Shown here: piece after piece, positions 24,275 through 34,536 of the stretch
Position numbering within the stretch: the stretch's first letter is position 1
How the letters are laid out: every line of letters starts with the position of its first letter
Assembly: GCA_018238625.1 (NCBI GenBank)
Contig: JABCSY010000013.1
Coordinates: 1 to 57,099 of the forward strand
Direction: 5' to 3'
Source: Promethearchaeota archaeon
GTDB taxonomy: Archaea; Asgardarchaeota; Lokiarchaeia; Sigyniarchaeales; SOKP01
DNA length: 57,099 nt
Notes under the pieces: generated by a model
Told to the model about the DNA's origin: nothing
Databases searched by the model: none
Seen by the model: the letters and a program-made list of their open reading frames with translations, nothing else
Position numbers and translations under genes: made by a program

Positions 24275-24913
24275 ATGAAGCAAAAGAACCAACATTATTC
24301 TACTCAGTTCCCAGATGTAAAAATTAAAGTTTTTTCCGTTCCAGAAAGTTTAAAACAGCATTTATTTATTTTTAAAACTATCACAGGCGTTTTTTCATTT
24401 AAAAAAATAGATTTAGGAACTAAGGTTTTTATTGAGCACATGACCGTTCCAAAAAAACAGAGCGTTTTGCTAGATCTAGGGTGCGGATATGGCGTGATAG
24501 GGATTGTTTTGGCATATATATCGCCCCAAAGCACAGTTTATCTAATCGATATAAATAAAAGAGCAATCTGGTGCACTAGGGAAAATATAAAATATAATTT
24601 ATCGGATAGGGCAAATAAAGTTATTACTTTTTCAGGAAACTATTTTGAACCTATAAAAAATAAAAACATAAAGTTTGATGGAATATATATGAACCCACCT
24701 TTACGCAATGGTAGAAAAGAATTTCTAAAGATATGTGAAGAGGTTCCTTATTTTTTAAAGCCAAAAGGACTATTTCAATTCGTGATTAAAAAAAAAATGG
24801 GTGCAGAATTTGTATTAAAATACATTACTAGCAATTTTTCAGAGATTTTCGATATCAAGATAATTTGTAAGAGATCTGGATACTGGGTTTTTGATCTAAC
24901 TTTATTAGATTAG
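24275..24913 (+). CDS. RsmC-like class I SAM methyltransferase
   Basis: A 212-residue Rossmann methyltransferase with 'LLDLGCGYGVIGI' (SAM site), 'VYLIDINKRAIWCT' and the catalytic 'YMNPPLRNG' motif (N-P-P-L) of base N-methyltransferases such as RsmC. The likely product is an N2-methylguanine or similar in RNA, by family analogy. The frame can be extended to a GTG at 24230, overlapping cbf5 by 31 bp; the ATG at 24275 fits the family N-terminus better. Neither has a clear ribosome-binding site. Placement behind cbf5 suggests RNA modification. Confidence 0.8.
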   Translation: MKQKNQHYSTQFPDVKIKVFSVPESLKQHLFIFKTITGVFSFKKIDLGTKVFIEHMTVPKKQSVLLDLGCGYGVIGIVLAYISPQSTVYLIDINKRAIWCTRENIKYNLSDRANKVITFSGNYFEPIKNKNIKFDGIYMNPPLRNGRKEFLKICEEVPYFLKPKGLFQFVIKKKMGAEFVLKYITSNFSEIFDIKIICKRSGYWVFDLTLLD

Positions 24914-25022
24914 AGTAATATTTTTAATAATAAAATTCAAGAAAAATATTTAGTAAAAATGGAAAATTTTTTTACAAATCAAATATTCCTCTAAAAAATA
25001 TAGTAAGGAAAGAGGATTTTTT

Positions 25023-25280
25023 TTGACTAAAAAAAGAAAGATAGATGTTCTACTTCATGAGCTGGTTCCCAAACATTATCTTCTAACAAAAGAAGAGTCG
25101 CAAAATTTGTTAGAAAAATATAAAATACATATTTCTGATTTACCTCAAATGTTTGAAAAAGATCCAGTAGCAATTGCGATTGGTGCAAAAGAAGGTGATA
25201 TTGTTAAAATTGTTCGAGATTCTCGTACAACAGTAAAGTTCATAGATTATTATCGTTATGTCAAAAAAGAAAAAGTGTAA
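25023..25280 (+). CDS. rpoH: RNA polymerase subunit Rpo5 (RpoH)
   Basis: An 85-residue subunit homologous to the C-terminal domain of eukaryotic Rpb5, sitting at the downstream DNA jaw. Typical 'HELVPKHYLLTKEE', 'LPQMFEKDPVAIAIGAKEG' and 'IVRDSRTT' blocks. TTG start behind a T-run with aagaggatt upstream. Followed after 45 bp by rpoB, the classic archaeal order. Confidence 0.93.
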   Translation: MTKKRKIDVLLHELVPKHYLLTKEESQNLLEKYKIHISDLPQMFEKDPVAIAIGAKEGDIVKIVRDSRTTVKFIDYYRYVKKEKV

Positions 25281-25325
25281 TTAATCTCTTTTATTGAAAT
25301 AAATATTAAATAGGTTAGGCAAAAA

Positions 25326-28300
25326 TTGAGTGCTGAAAGATTATCTAATAACGATAAATGGGTCGTTTTAAAAAGCTTATTTGATGAGAAGGGTCTAGTG
25401 CGTCAACATCTCGATTCGTATAATATTTTTATTCAGGATGAGATGCAAAGTATAGTAGATGAATCGAATGAAGTAGTCCCTGATATTCCCGGCTTCAAGA
25501 TAAGTTTTGGGAGCATTAAGGTGGGAGTACCTAAAGTCAGGGAAGCTGACGGTGCCACGATGGAAATCACACCTATTGAGGCTAGAATTCGAGAATTAAG
25601 TTATGCTGCGGATATTATATTAGAAATGACTCCCATTACTATTGATGAACGAACTCAAAGGGAGGAAGCGGAAGAGACGCTTGATATATATATCGGTAAG
25701 ATACCTATAATGCTAAAAAGTTGTCGTTGTCCTTTAGAAAACTTAACGGAACAAGAGTTAATTAACCGAGGAGAAGACCCACTTGATCCCGGTGGATATT
25801 TTATAATAAATGGGACTGAGCGCGTACTGGTGACGCAAGAAGATTTAGCCCCAAATAGAATTTTAGCGGAAGAGGCAAGTAGAAGTTCAAGTGCTACACA
25901 TCAAGCAAAAGTATTTTCTACGAGAAGTGGTTTTCGGGCACCAGTAACAATCGAAAGAAAGAAAGACGGGAATTTAAGAGTCTCCTTTCCTTCAGTTCCG
26001 GGCAAAATTCCTCTTGCGATCTTAATGCGAGCCTTAGGGTTACACTCTGATAGAGAAATTTTTGAAGCCATTTCAGAAAATGATGATATTCAGAAGGAAT
26101 TGATTCCAGTTATAGATGTCGCTTCAGAAATTCAAGTATTAAAAGATCCTGAAAAATCTCAACAAAATGCTTTAGATTATATAGGAAAGAGAGTCGCAAT
26201 TGGACAAACTAAGGATTACCGGATTAGAAGAGCGCTTCAAGTTTTAGATAGATACCTTTTACCCCATATTGGAAATGCGGAAGAGGATCGAATAAAGAAA
26301 GCTTATTATTTAGGTCAAATGGCTCAAAAAGTTATGGAACTCGCCTTAAAGTTTCGTGAGTCTGATGATAAAGATCATTATGCCAATAAAAGGTTAAAAT
26401 TAGCTGGTGAGTTATTTACATCATTATTTAGAGTTGCATTTTTAAATCTTGTAAAAGATATAAAATACCAACTAGAGCGTACAGCTGTTCGAGGGAGAGC
26501 TCCCAATATCAAAACAGCTGTGAGGGCGGACGTAATTACTGAAAGAATAAGACATGCTTTAGCAACGGGCAACTGGGTTGGAGGTAAAGCTGGCGTTAGT
26601 CAATTGCTGAATAGAACAAATCATGTTGGAACATTAAGCCATTTAAGGAGAGTAATTTCACCGTTAAGTAGAAGTCAACCGCATTTTGAAGCGAGAGATT
26701 TACATCCGACCCAATGGGGTAAGATTTGTCCAGCAGAAACTCCAGAAGGGCCAAATTGTGGTTTGGTTAAAAATCTTGGTTTAGCGTCTATTATTTCAGT
26801 TGGCGCCGATGAGAGAATTATCGAAAATATACTGATAGATTTAGGAGTAATACCAATTAATGAAGTAAAAAGAATAAAAGGAGAAAAAGTAAATGTATTT
26901 CTTAATGGTAAATTAGTTGGTATTCATCAAAAGCATAATCCTTTTTTAAATCAACTCAGGGAGAAGAGACGTAGAGGCGAGATTGGTCAACATGTGAACA
27001 TAGGATATTATAACGATTCTAAAGAGATTCAAATAAATTGTGATGCGGGAAGAGCGACTAGACCTTTATTTATAATTAAGAATACACAAATCCTCATTAA
27101 GAAGGAAGATATAGAGAAAATTAAACTAGGTAAGTATGTTTGGACAGATTTGATTGAGAAAGGCGTTATTGAATATTTAGACGCAGAAGAAGAAGAGAAT
27201 GCTTATATTGCTATGTTTGAAGAAGATATTACGGCTGAACATACACATTTAGAAATTTCTCCTGCTGCAATTTTAGGAATATGCGCTTCAATAATTCCCT
27301 TTCCAGAACACAATCAATCCCCACGAAATACATACGAAGCGGGAATGGTTAAGCAAGCATTAGGGCTATTTGCTGCAAACATGCATTTAAAGCTTGATAC
27401 GCGTGGTCACACCCTTCACTATCCTCAACAACCATTAGTTATAACGAGTCCCATGAAGATAATTGGAATTAATCGCCGACCAGCGGGACAAAACTTTATA
27501 GTTGGTATGATGAGTTTTGAAGGATATAATATTGAAGATGCAATTATTATAAATAAATCCTCAATAGAACGCGGTCTTGCACGCAGTCATTTTTTCAGAA
27601 CTTACGACGCCGAAGAAAGAAAATATCCCGGAGGGGAATTGGATAAATTCGAAATACCAGAAAGAGGAGTTAGAGGTTTCAAATCCGCTGAATCTTATCG
27701 ATTATTATCTGAAGAGGATGGAATTATCGAACCCGAAACCAGTGTAAATGGGGGCGATGTTTTAATAGGACGCACTTCTCCTCCACGATTTATTAAATCT
27801 TACGAAGAATTTGAATTGATGCAGCCAAATAGAAGAGAAACTTCAAAAAATATGCGTCACAACGAGAAAGGAATTGTAGACACCGTAATTATTTCTGAAA
27901 CTGTTGATGGTAATAAACTAGTTAAAATTAAAGTGAGAGACTTACGTATTCCTGAATTAGGGGATAAATTCTCTTCACGACATGGACAGAAAGGGGTACT
28001 GGGGTTAGTCCAGCCAGCTGAGGACATGCCTTTCACTTCAAATGGTGTAATTCCAGATATTATTGTAAACCCTCATGCTATGCCATCAAGAATGACCTTA
28101 GGACAGCTCTTTGAAGGAATTAGTGGTAAAATTGCGTGTACAACCGGAGAATTAGGTGATGCGACAGCGTTCGAATGGAAAGATATCACTAAACTTCAAG
28201 ATCAATTAGTAGAAGCGGGATTTGAATTCAATGGAAGAGAGGTAATGTATAACGGAATTACAGGAGAAAAATATGAGGCAGGAATTTATTGCGCCCCAAT

Positions 28301-28697
28301 TTATTATCAAAAATTGTATCATCTTGTTGCAGACAAACTTCACGCAAGAGCAAGGGGACCGGTTCAAATTCTAACTAGACAACCAACAGAAGGAAGAGCA
28401 AGAGAAGGAGGTTTGCGATTCGGCGAGATGGAACGAGATTGCTTAGTGGGTCACGGGTCCGCTTTATTATTAAAGGAAAGATTGCTTGATGAGTCTGATA
28501 GAACTGTAATTTTAGTTTGTGAGAAATGTGGGCTATTAGCAGTTTACGATCGAAACAAAGATAAAAGATATTGTCCTGTATGTGGACAAGGAACTGTGAT
28601 ATCAAAAGTAGTATGTTCTTATGCTTTCAAACTGTTACTCCAAGAAATGATGAGTTTAGGACTTGCGCCACGTTTAAAATTAAAAGAAAAAATTTAA
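25326..28697 (+). CDS. rpoB: RNA polymerase subunit Rpo2 (RpoB), unsplit
   Basis: Second-largest RNA polymerase subunit, 1123 residues in one chain (not split into B' and B'' as in many methanogens). Hallmarks: 'ERVLVTQEDLAPNRI', 'THVGTLSHLRRV', 'PAETPEGPNCGLVKNL', 'FEGYNIEDAIIINKSS', 'GDKFSSRHGQKG' and the C-terminal zinc site C-x-x-C...C-x-x-C near 1061-1084. TTG start, 45 bp after rpoH. The large-subunit genes (rpoA1/rpoA2) that normally follow are absent here; the next genes are unrelated membrane proteins on the other strand. No intein. Confidence 0.96.
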   Translation: MSAERLSNNDKWVVLKSLFDEKGLVRQHLDSYNIFIQDEMQSIVDESNEVVPDIPGFKISFGSIKVGVPKVREADGATMEITPIEARIRELSYAADIILEMTPITIDERTQREEAEETLDIYIGKIPIMLKSCRCPLENLTEQELINRGEDPLDPGGYFIINGTERVLVTQEDLAPNRILAEEASRSSSATHQAKVFSTRSGFRAPVTIERKKDGNLRVSFPSVPGKIPLAILMRALGLHSDREIFEAISENDDIQKELIPVIDVASEIQVLKDPEKSQQNALDYIGKRVAIGQTKDYRIRRALQVLDRYLLPHIGNAEEDRIKKAYYLGQMAQKVMELALKFRESDDKDHYANKRLKLAGELFTSLFRVAFLNLVKDIKYQLERTAVRGRAPNIKTAVRADVITERIRHALATGNWVGGKAGVSQLLNRTNHVGTLSHLRRVISPLSRSQPHFEARDLHPTQWGKICPAETPEGPNCGLVKNLGLASIISVGADERIIENILIDLGVIPINEVKRIKGEKVNVFLNGKLVGIHQKHNPFLNQLREKRRRGEIGQHVNIGYYNDSKEIQINCDAGRATRPLFIIKNTQILIKKEDIEKIKLGKYVWTDLIEKGVIEYLDAEEEENAYIAMFEEDITAEHTHLEISPAAILGICASIIPFPEHNQSPRNTYEAGMVKQALGLFAANMHLKLDTRGHTLHYPQQPLVITSPMKIIGINRRPAGQNFIVGMMSFEGYNIEDAIIINKSSIERGLARSHFFRTYDAEERKYPGGELDKFEIPERGVRGFKSAESYRLLSEEDGIIEPETSVNGGDVLIGRTSPPRFIKSYEEFELMQPNRRETSKNMRHNEKGIVDTVIISETVDGNKLVKIKVRDLRIPELGDKFSSRHGQKGVLGLVQPAEDMPFTSNGVIPDIIVNPHAMPSRMTLGQLFEGISGKIACTTGELGDATAFEWKDITKLQDQLVEAGFEFNGREVMYNGITGEKYEAGIYCAPIYYQKLYHLVADKLHARARGPVQILTRQPTEGRAREGGLRFGEMERDCLVGHGSALLLKERLLDESDRTVILVCEKCGLLAVYDRNKDKRYCPVCGQGTVISKVVCSYAFKLLLQEMMSLGLAPRLKLKEKI

Positions 28698-28785
28698 TCA
28701 AATTATCTCATTTTTACTCTATTTACTATTATTTTTCAATTAGATAACCAAACTTCAATTATAATTGTAAAATAAAAAAAAAGAT

Positions 28786-29211
28786 TTAAAGGCCAAATCC
28801 TAGGAATGCATAAAGCTCTGGTATCATAGTATAGAGAAGAAACAAGAAAAACAATGTTAGTAAAGATATCCATACAGCTTGATCCCAAGAAAGGTCGATT
28901 AAAAATTTTGTTAAAATCAATATAATTAGAAATCCGATGATAGGCGTTAATTGAGTTAAATAGTTTGAGCCACTAAAAGCTATTAAAGAACCAATTGCTC
29001 CTAATACTGAATTTATTGCTCCCAGAATTATTGGTATTATTAAGACGCAAATAAAAGCTAAGAGAATTATTAAAAATTTTTTATCAGAAGCTTTAGTTTT
29101 AGAACCAATAAGCAAAACCGAGATGTAAATGATTAACGCGACAATAACAGTTGCTAGTATTAGCCACAAAATAAAGAATAAAGTACTTTCTCCTTGAAAT
29201 AACATTTTCAA
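28786..29211 (-). CDS. hypothetical membrane protein (141 residues, about 4-5 membrane segments)
   Basis: Not recognised. Hydrophobic stretches lie near residues 10-36, 45-68, 72-85, 88-106 and 113-135, so nearly the whole protein is membrane-embedded. A short charged loop (SKTKASDKK) follows the first segment. It is on the strand opposite rpoB, with a second small membrane gene upstream on the same strand (29412). A role cannot be assigned. Confidence 0.55.
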   Translation of the reverse strand: MKMLFQGESTLFFILWLILATVIVALIIYISVLLIGSKTKASDKKFLIILLAFICVLIIPIILGAINSVLGAIGSLIAFSGSNYLTQLTPIIGFLIILILTKFLIDLSWDQAVWISLLTLFFLFLLYTMIPELYAFLGFGL

Positions 29212-29411
29212 AACTCCAATTTAATTTTTAGTTTGTTAAAATAATTATTTATAAGAAAAATATTTTCCTTCTTTTATAAATGTTGATCATATTTATTATT
29301 GATTGACATTGAGATTGAACTAATTTTGAAAATAGTAATCTTACAAGGATTTATAGATATTTATACAAAGTTGAAAAAAAATTAAAATGAGGTGCTAGTT
29401 TAAAAGATAAA

Positions 29412-29639
29412 TTATATACCAAACGATATGAGGAAGAAATGGAACGCAAAACCTAGAAATACGGCTGCAAAGGTTATTGAAAGGATCGAGAGTTTAATTG
29501 ATAATTCCCTTCCATATCTTGTATAAACTATTAAAATCGTTAAACTAAACAATCCAACTATTAGAAAAATCCACGCTAATATCCAAATAGCTAATGAAGG
29601 AATTTGAAAATCATTAATTTGAAGGAATGTAAACAACAT
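29412..29639 (-). CDS. small hypothetical membrane protein (75 residues, two membrane segments)
   Basis: Not recognised. Two hydrophobic helices (about 12-35 and 48-73) are separated by a short charged loop (YTRYGRELS). It lies 200 bp upstream of another small membrane gene on the same strand and may be co-transcribed with it. The clean start and a distinct amphipathic N-terminus support a real gene, but it is short. Confidence 0.45.
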   Translation of the reverse strand: MLFTFLQINDFQIPSLAIWILAWIFLIVGLFSLTILIVYTRYGRELSIKLSILSITFAAVFLGFAFHFFLISFGI

Positions 29640-29834
29640 AAATAATCACTAAATATTTTTATGATTTAATTTATATGTTATCTTTTATTTTTTTTTAACT
29701 TTATTAAAGTTCTCAAGAATAGTATCTTTTAACTTAATTTTAGTCACTTCTTATTGAATAAATTAAAATTTAAAGTTGTATTTTATTTATATTATTTAGA
29801 TCTATATTATTAAAAGGAAATTAATGAGATAAAA

Positions 29835-30617
29835 ATGCATTTTTTAAGTAGATTAATTGAGAACCCAATTTTAGAGGATCCTGCAAAAAACCATATGAAC
29901 ATTCATAGACATTTCTACAGGTATTCTAAGGGAGATTTTATTGGTCCCGCAATAAAAATCGTTAAAACTAAAGCAAAAATAACTTTGAAAGGTACTCATG
30001 AATATGAAGATTTAATTACAGAAATTATCGCTAAAACAATTTCGGACCCACAAAATAGTTTTGAAGTTAAAGGAAAACTAATTACAGGCATGGATTTATC
30101 AGAGACCATCACGGATTTAGGATTAAATTGGATTTTAAAAAAATCCACGGGTAAAACAAAGAATTACAAGGCTGATATTGATGATCAAATAAATAAAAAG
30201 CAGTTACTCCAAACAATTAATGCATTTCGAGAAAATAGTTATTTATTACTGTCCTTTATTATTAGCCCAACCATTAAAGTCACAACCAAAAAAAACATAC
30301 CACAGCCATCTAAAAAAAAGGCTGAAGATGATGATTTAGGTAAAAGAATTCAGTTTTGCACTGGAATTATAAGTAATACAGATGCAAATCTTAAGATGGT
30401 TTTAGATTCAGTTGCTTCTGATTTTAAAACGGACATTCCTAATAACTGGAAAACTATCATTTTGCTCAATAACTACAACATAACTGAGATTGTAATCCCA
30501 AAAGACATCAAGGACTCTCGCTTATTAAGGATTATGGCCATTAGAAAAGGGAAAATGTTTCGATCGATTAATATAGATGGTGAACTAATAGAAAAACAGA
30601 TTTCAATCTTTGTTTAA
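29835..30617 (+). CDS. hypothetical protein (260 residues)
   Basis: Not recognised. The N-terminal 90 residues look like a small alpha/beta domain ('HRHFYRYSKGDFIGPAIKI', then 'KITLKGTHEYEDLITEII'). A Lys/Pro-rich linker (150-165, 'KKNIPQPSKKKAEDDD') separates it from a C-terminal domain. No cysteine clusters, membrane segments or nucleotide motifs are seen. It precedes the TFE gene by about 100 bp on the same strand and could be in the same unit. Confidence 0.6.
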   Translation: MHFLSRLIENPILEDPAKNHMNIHRHFYRYSKGDFIGPAIKIVKTKAKITLKGTHEYEDLITEIIAKTISDPQNSFEVKGKLITGMDLSETITDLGLNWILKKSTGKTKNYKADIDDQINKKQLLQTINAFRENSYLLLSFIISPTIKVTTKKNIPQPSKKKAEDDDLGKRIQFCTGIISNTDANLKMVLDSVASDFKTDIPNNWKTIILLNNYNITEIVIPKDIKDSRLLRIMAIRKGKMFRSINIDGELIEKQISIFV

Positions 30618-30719
30618 TTTTTTTGAACTTAAATTCCGTTATTTAAAAATTCAAAAAATTTAATTTTTAAAAAGGTTTAAGTAAATTATTAATAGAAAAA
30701 ATATGGAATATGACTGATT

Positions 30720-31310
30720 ATGAAGGAATTAAATCCTTTGTTGAGATCGTTTTTATATATAATAGGTGGAGAGATTGCCACAGAAGTAGGAATTCAATTA
30801 TTGAATTCTGAAAATACAGATATAACTGATGAAGATATAACAGAAAATATTAAAGAAAGAATTAAAAGTGGAGATTATAAAATAGATTTTGACCCAGATG
30901 ATACAGTTATTTTAAAATTAAATACAGTAAGAAAAACCTTATACACGTTGTATAGTGCAAAATTAGCTCAATTTAGAAGAATACGTGATAAGTCTACAGG
31001 TTGGTTTATATATTACTGGTGGCATCAATTTGATTTGCTGGAAGAAATTTTAATGGAAAAAAAGAGAACAATAGAAAGAAAGTTAAGAGAAAGGTTAGAA
31101 TTTGAAGAAAATAACTATTTTTTTATATGCAAGAATTGTCGAGATTCAAATATTAAGTATAATTTTGACACGGCATTTGAATTGAATTTCAGATGTCCAA
31201 ATTGTGGAGATCCATTAGAAGCTCAAGATAATCAAAATTTTATTCAGTTTTTAAAAGAAAAAATAGTTTCAATTGAGAATGCTGATTTATCAATTAACTC
31301 AGAAATTTAA
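30720..31310 (+). CDS. tfe: transcription factor E (TFE / TFIIE-alpha)
   Basis: General transcription factor that helps open the promoter and stabilises the initiation complex. The N-terminal winged helix covers about 1-90 ('VRKTLYTLYSAKLAQFRRI'), then 'STGWFIYYW', a helical linker, and the zinc ribbon 'FFICKNC...FRCPNCGDPL' (about 134-165). The 196-residue length is normal. Together with RpoH, RpoB and MBF1 this makes the region rich in transcription genes. Confidence 0.92.
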   Translation: MKELNPLLRSFLYIIGGEIATEVGIQLLNSENTDITDEDITENIKERIKSGDYKIDFDPDDTVILKLNTVRKTLYTLYSAKLAQFRRIRDKSTGWFIYYWWHQFDLLEEILMEKKRTIERKLRERLEFEENNYFFICKNCRDSNIKYNFDTAFELNFRCPNCGDPLEAQDNQNFIQFLKEKIVSIENADLSINSEI

Positions 31311-31381
31311 TTACTTCTCAGCATTGCATCAAAAAAGATATTTCTAATAAAAATTATCTAAACTTCCAAGGTTTATTAAAA

Positions 31382-31918
31382 TTAATCTTTCTTTTTTGTA
31401 ATAAAAGCAATATCACCAAGAGAGGAACCGCGAGTTTTTTTCATATACTTGCTTTGTTTAGCACTTGGTTCAATTTCATCTATTTTCTTAAGAAGCGTAA
31501 TCTTATAGACTTTTTCTATTTTTTTTGCCAATTTTAAAGTTGGTTCAACTTTTCCGGCTTCAATTCTTCTTAGTAAAGAAGGTTTCTCGTTTAATTTTTG
31601 AGCAAATTGATCTTGATTAAATCCACGGGAATTTCGAGCGTTTCTAATTCTTTTCGCGTAATCATGAACAATTTCAATATTTTCATCGCCATCTCTTTTA
31701 GGCACAAATCTTTTCACGGGGCTCTTAAGTTTAGCATATGTCTGCTGTTGAGAAAAGGGTTTTTTAGGTTCACTCCGGATTTTTTTACCATATTGGGCAC
31801 AACTTTGACACACAGTAATTTTTGCTTCTTCTATTAAAACTTTTTGTCCTTTTCCCCATATTTTACCTCCACATATGGGGCATTCCTTATCAAATTGATT
31901 CGATACTTTTTTTGACAT
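31382..31918 (-). CDS. multiprotein-bridging factor 1 (MBF1) homologue
   Basis: A 178-residue archaeal MBF1. Residues 13-40 form a zinc ribbon (C-P-I-C ... C-Q-S-C), followed by a basic linker and a Cro/C1-type helix-turn-helix (about 88-145, 'RNSRGFNQDQFAQKLNEKPS' then 'LLRRIEAGKVEPTLKLAKKI'). In eukaryotes MBF1 bridges TBP to activators; in archaea it is ribosome associated. Convergent with TFE. Confidence 0.92.
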   Translation of the reverse strand: MSKKVSNQFDKECPICGGKIWGKGQKVLIEEAKITVCQSCAQYGKKIRSEPKKPFSQQQTYAKLKSPVKRFVPKRDGDENIEIVHDYAKRIRNARNSRGFNQDQFAQKLNEKPSLLRRIEAGKVEPTLKLAKKIEKVYKITLLKKIDEIEPSAKQSKYMKKTRGSSLGDIAFITKKKD

Positions 31919-32152
31919 AATATAATCTGATACAATAATTTCTAAGGAAAAGTACTATATATAATGAATTGGATGTAGAACTCTTAAAATTTTCTGTTTA
32001 AAGCTAAAAATCGTTATAAAATATAACCTATAAATTTTTTAGAAATCGATAATTTTATCTTATTAGTGTATTACCTTAAATTTAAATGAATAAATAGTTA
32101 TTAATAATTTAGAAATTTTTCTTGAAATTTAAATAAAAGATGGGAGTTTTTT

Positions 32153-33361
32153 TTGACTACAACCAAAGAAAGGAGAAAAAAGGAAGAAACTAAGGATGAA
32201 GAGTATTTAATTACTTACACAAGGCACCTGGAAAAGAGATTAAGAAATTTAGAGACTGAAAAACAGTTATTAGACGCTGAACGCCTAAGATTGGAACAAG
32301 AACTACATAGTTTAAGAAATGAAATTGATCGATTAAGAGAACCTCCTTTAGTATCTGCTACTGTAATTGATATGCTAGACGAAACGGGTAAGGTTATTGT
32401 AAAAAGCTCTACTGGTCCTAGCTTCGTTGTTAATCCTAGTAGGAGAGTTAAAAACGAAAATTTAACTCCAGGAATGAGAGTCGCTTTAAACCAGAGAACA
32501 TTTGCAATAATGGAAATCTTACCAACAAAATTAGATCCCTTTGTAAAAGGAATGGAAGTTATCGATGCAATTCCCGATATAAGTTACGAAGATGTCGGTG
32601 GTTTGAATGACCAAATATTAGAAGTAAGAGAAACTGTTGAATTACCTCTGTTAAAACCAGAATTGTTTAAAAGAATAGGGATTGATCCGCCTAACGGTGT
32701 TTTACTTTTTGGCCCTCCAGGGACCGGTAAAACGTTAGTTGCGAAAGCGGTTGCCCATGAAACAAACGCTACATTCATTAGAATAATCGGATCGGAGTTA
32801 GTTCAAAAGTTTATTGGTGAAGGTGCTCGTTTGGTCAGAGAAATATTTAATTTAGCAAAGCAAAAAGCTCCCGCTATATTATTTATAGATGAATTAGATG
32901 CTATCGGGTCTCAAAGATTAAAGATTGCTACATCTGGCGATAGAGAAGTACAAAGGACTTTAATGCAACTATTAAGTGAATTAGATGGATTTGAAGAAAG
33001 AGGAGATGTAAAAATAATTGGCGCAACAAATAGAATTGACATTTTAGATCCAGCTTTATTAAGACCTGGTAGATTTGATAGAATGATTGATTTTCCAATC
33101 CCAGATGGAGACGCAAGAACATCAATCTTTAAAATTCACACAAGAAAGTTAAGCATTGATGGAGTATTAAACTTAAAAAAATTGGTTGAATTAACTGAAG
33201 GAGCAACGGGAGCTGACATAAAAGCAATCTGCACTGAAGCTGGGATGTTTGCAATAAGAAAAGAAGCTGAAGTAATTATTAAAGACGATTTTATCGAAGC
33301 AATAAATAAAGTTATGAATAAAATGAAAGATAAAGCTATTGATTCTAAGTTATACTCTTAA
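32153..33361 (+). CDS. pan: proteasome-activating nucleotidase (PAN)
   Basis: AAA+ unfoldase that feeds proteins to the 20S proteasome, ancestor of the 26S Rpt ring. Order: N-terminal coiled coil (about 20-62), OB domain (65-125), Walker A GPPGTGKT (187-194), Walker B '[11 protein letters not shown]', '[20 protein letters not shown]' second region of homology, and the C-terminal L-Y-S, which fits the HbYX motif used to dock on the proteasome. TTG start preceded by gatgggag. The 402-residue length is normal. Confidence 0.95.
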   Translation: MTTTKERRKKEETKDEEYLITYTRHLEKRLRNLETEKQLLDAERLRLEQELHSLRNEIDRLREPPLVSATVIDMLDETGKVIVKSSTGPSFVVNPSRRVKNENLTPGMRVALNQRTFAIMEILPTKLDPFVKGMEVIDAIPDISYEDVGGLNDQILEVRETVELPLLKPELFKRIGIDPPNGVLLFGPPGTGKTLVAKAVAHETNATFIRIIGSELVQKFIGEGARLVREIFNLAKQKAPAILFIDELDAIGSQRLKIATSGDREVQRTLMQLLSELDGFEERGDVKIIGATNRIDILDPALLRPGRFDRMIDFPIPDGDARTSIFKIHTRKLSIDGVLNLKKLVELTEGATGADIKAICTEAGMFAIRKEAEVIIKDDFIEAINKVMNKMKDKAIDSKLYS

Positions 33362-33430
33362 TCTTCCTTTTTACAAACATATTAAATATTTATAACTTTA
33401 TTTTTATGTAAATAGTTGCAGTAATTTAAT

Positions 33431-33922
33431 ATGGAGAACAAACTATTCTTTGCTTTAAGAAAAGTAAAGGCTATTTCTGATTACCAATTTGGACAAACAA
33501 TTACCAATATTCTATTTGAAAATGATAATGATATCCATATTGAGTTTTCTAAAAACACGGATAAAATTAAGCATATATATTACGATAAGAAACTTTTGTT
33601 AAATTTGAGACCAACTAATGGATTCTTTACATTAAGTTTATTTGCAGCTAATAAAATAATTAAACACGTTCCAACACCGAGAATGAGAGCAGTCGTGTTG
33701 AATGATATATCTGACTTTATTAGAAAAGGACGAAATGTTTTTTGTAAACATGTTTTAGATATAGATGATAATTTAAGACCTTTAGATGAAATAATTGTTG
33801 TTAATCAAAAGAATAACATTTTAGCAATTGGAAGACTAGCGATCCCCATTCCTTATGTTCGAAGTTTTAAAACTGGAATCGCAATAAAAGTTCGGAAAGG
33901 AATCGATAAATCAAAATTATAA
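33431..33922 (+). CDS. PUA-domain RNA-binding protein
   Basis: A 163-residue protein. Its second half is a PUA domain ('RAVVLNDISDFIRKGRNVFCKHV' region, with 'LRPLDEIIVVNQKNNILAIGRL'), as in archaeosine transglycosylase C-termini and other RNA-modifying enzymes. The first half ('VKAISDYQFGQTITNILF') resembles the small domain that precedes PUA in stand-alone archaeal proteins. RNA binding is well supported; the target is unknown. It lies between PAN and NAC on the same strand. Confidence 0.75.
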   Translation: MENKLFFALRKVKAISDYQFGQTITNILFENDNDIHIEFSKNTDKIKHIYYDKKLLLNLRPTNGFFTLSLFAANKIIKHVPTPRMRAVVLNDISDFIRKGRNVFCKHVLDIDDNLRPLDEIIVVNQKNNILAIGRLAIPIPYVRSFKTGIAIKVRKGIDKSKL

Positions 33923-33971
33923 GGTTTAATAAATTTTATAATATATACAGTTAGGAGTTATTGAGAAAAAA

Positions 33972-34451
33972 ATGGTAAAATTACCAAAAGAGATGCAAAA
34001 AAGGGAAAGCAACAAACCTAAGCGCCCTCAAGCAACAAAAAAAAGAGAAGGTCAACAATTTGCTTCAAGGCAAATGCGTCGCCGAATGCAACAGCAAGGA
34101 GTTGAAATGGATCAGATTAATGCCACTAGAGTGATAATAGAAGGAGTAGAAAAAACGCTCATAATTGATCAACCAGAAGTTGTTTTAATGAAACAAATGG
34201 GACAAGAAATCTATCAAATAATTGGTGAAGCACAAGAGTATTCTCCAGAGGATGTTTTAATTGGAGAAAAGGAAGACATTGAGACTACGGAACTTGCTGA
34301 AGAATCTGCAACAAAACCAATTATTACTGAAAATGATATTATGCTAGTAGCAGCTCAAGCAAATGTTAATAAGGAAGAGGCTAACGCAGCACTAGTTGAT
34401 AGTGAAGGAGATATAGCACGAGCTATTTTATTTCTGAAAAACAGACCTTAA
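33972..34451 (+). CDS. nac: nascent polypeptide-associated complex protein (archaeal NAC)
   Basis: Ribosome-bound homodimeric chaperone at the exit tunnel. A basic N-terminus (1-40) is followed by the NAC beta-barrel ('ATRVIIEGVEKTLIIDQPEV' and 'VLMKQMGQEIYQIIG'), an acidic linker, and a UBA domain (about 116-159, 'ITENDIMLVAAQANVNKEEA'). The long basic N-terminus (RQMRRRMQQQG) would contact rRNA. Same strand as the PUA gene, 50 bp apart. Confidence 0.93.
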   Translation: MVKLPKEMQKRESNKPKRPQATKKREGQQFASRQMRRRMQQQGVEMDQINATRVIIEGVEKTLIIDQPEVVLMKQMGQEIYQIIGEAQEYSPEDVLIGEKEDIETTELAEESATKPIITENDIMLVAAQANVNKEEANAALVDSEGDIARAILFLKNRP

Positions 34452-34536
34452 TTTACTATCAAACAAAATTAGCAAAAAAAAAGAATTAAGAATCATAAAC
34501 CATTCACAATTATATAAACAATTTGGTAAGAATGTT

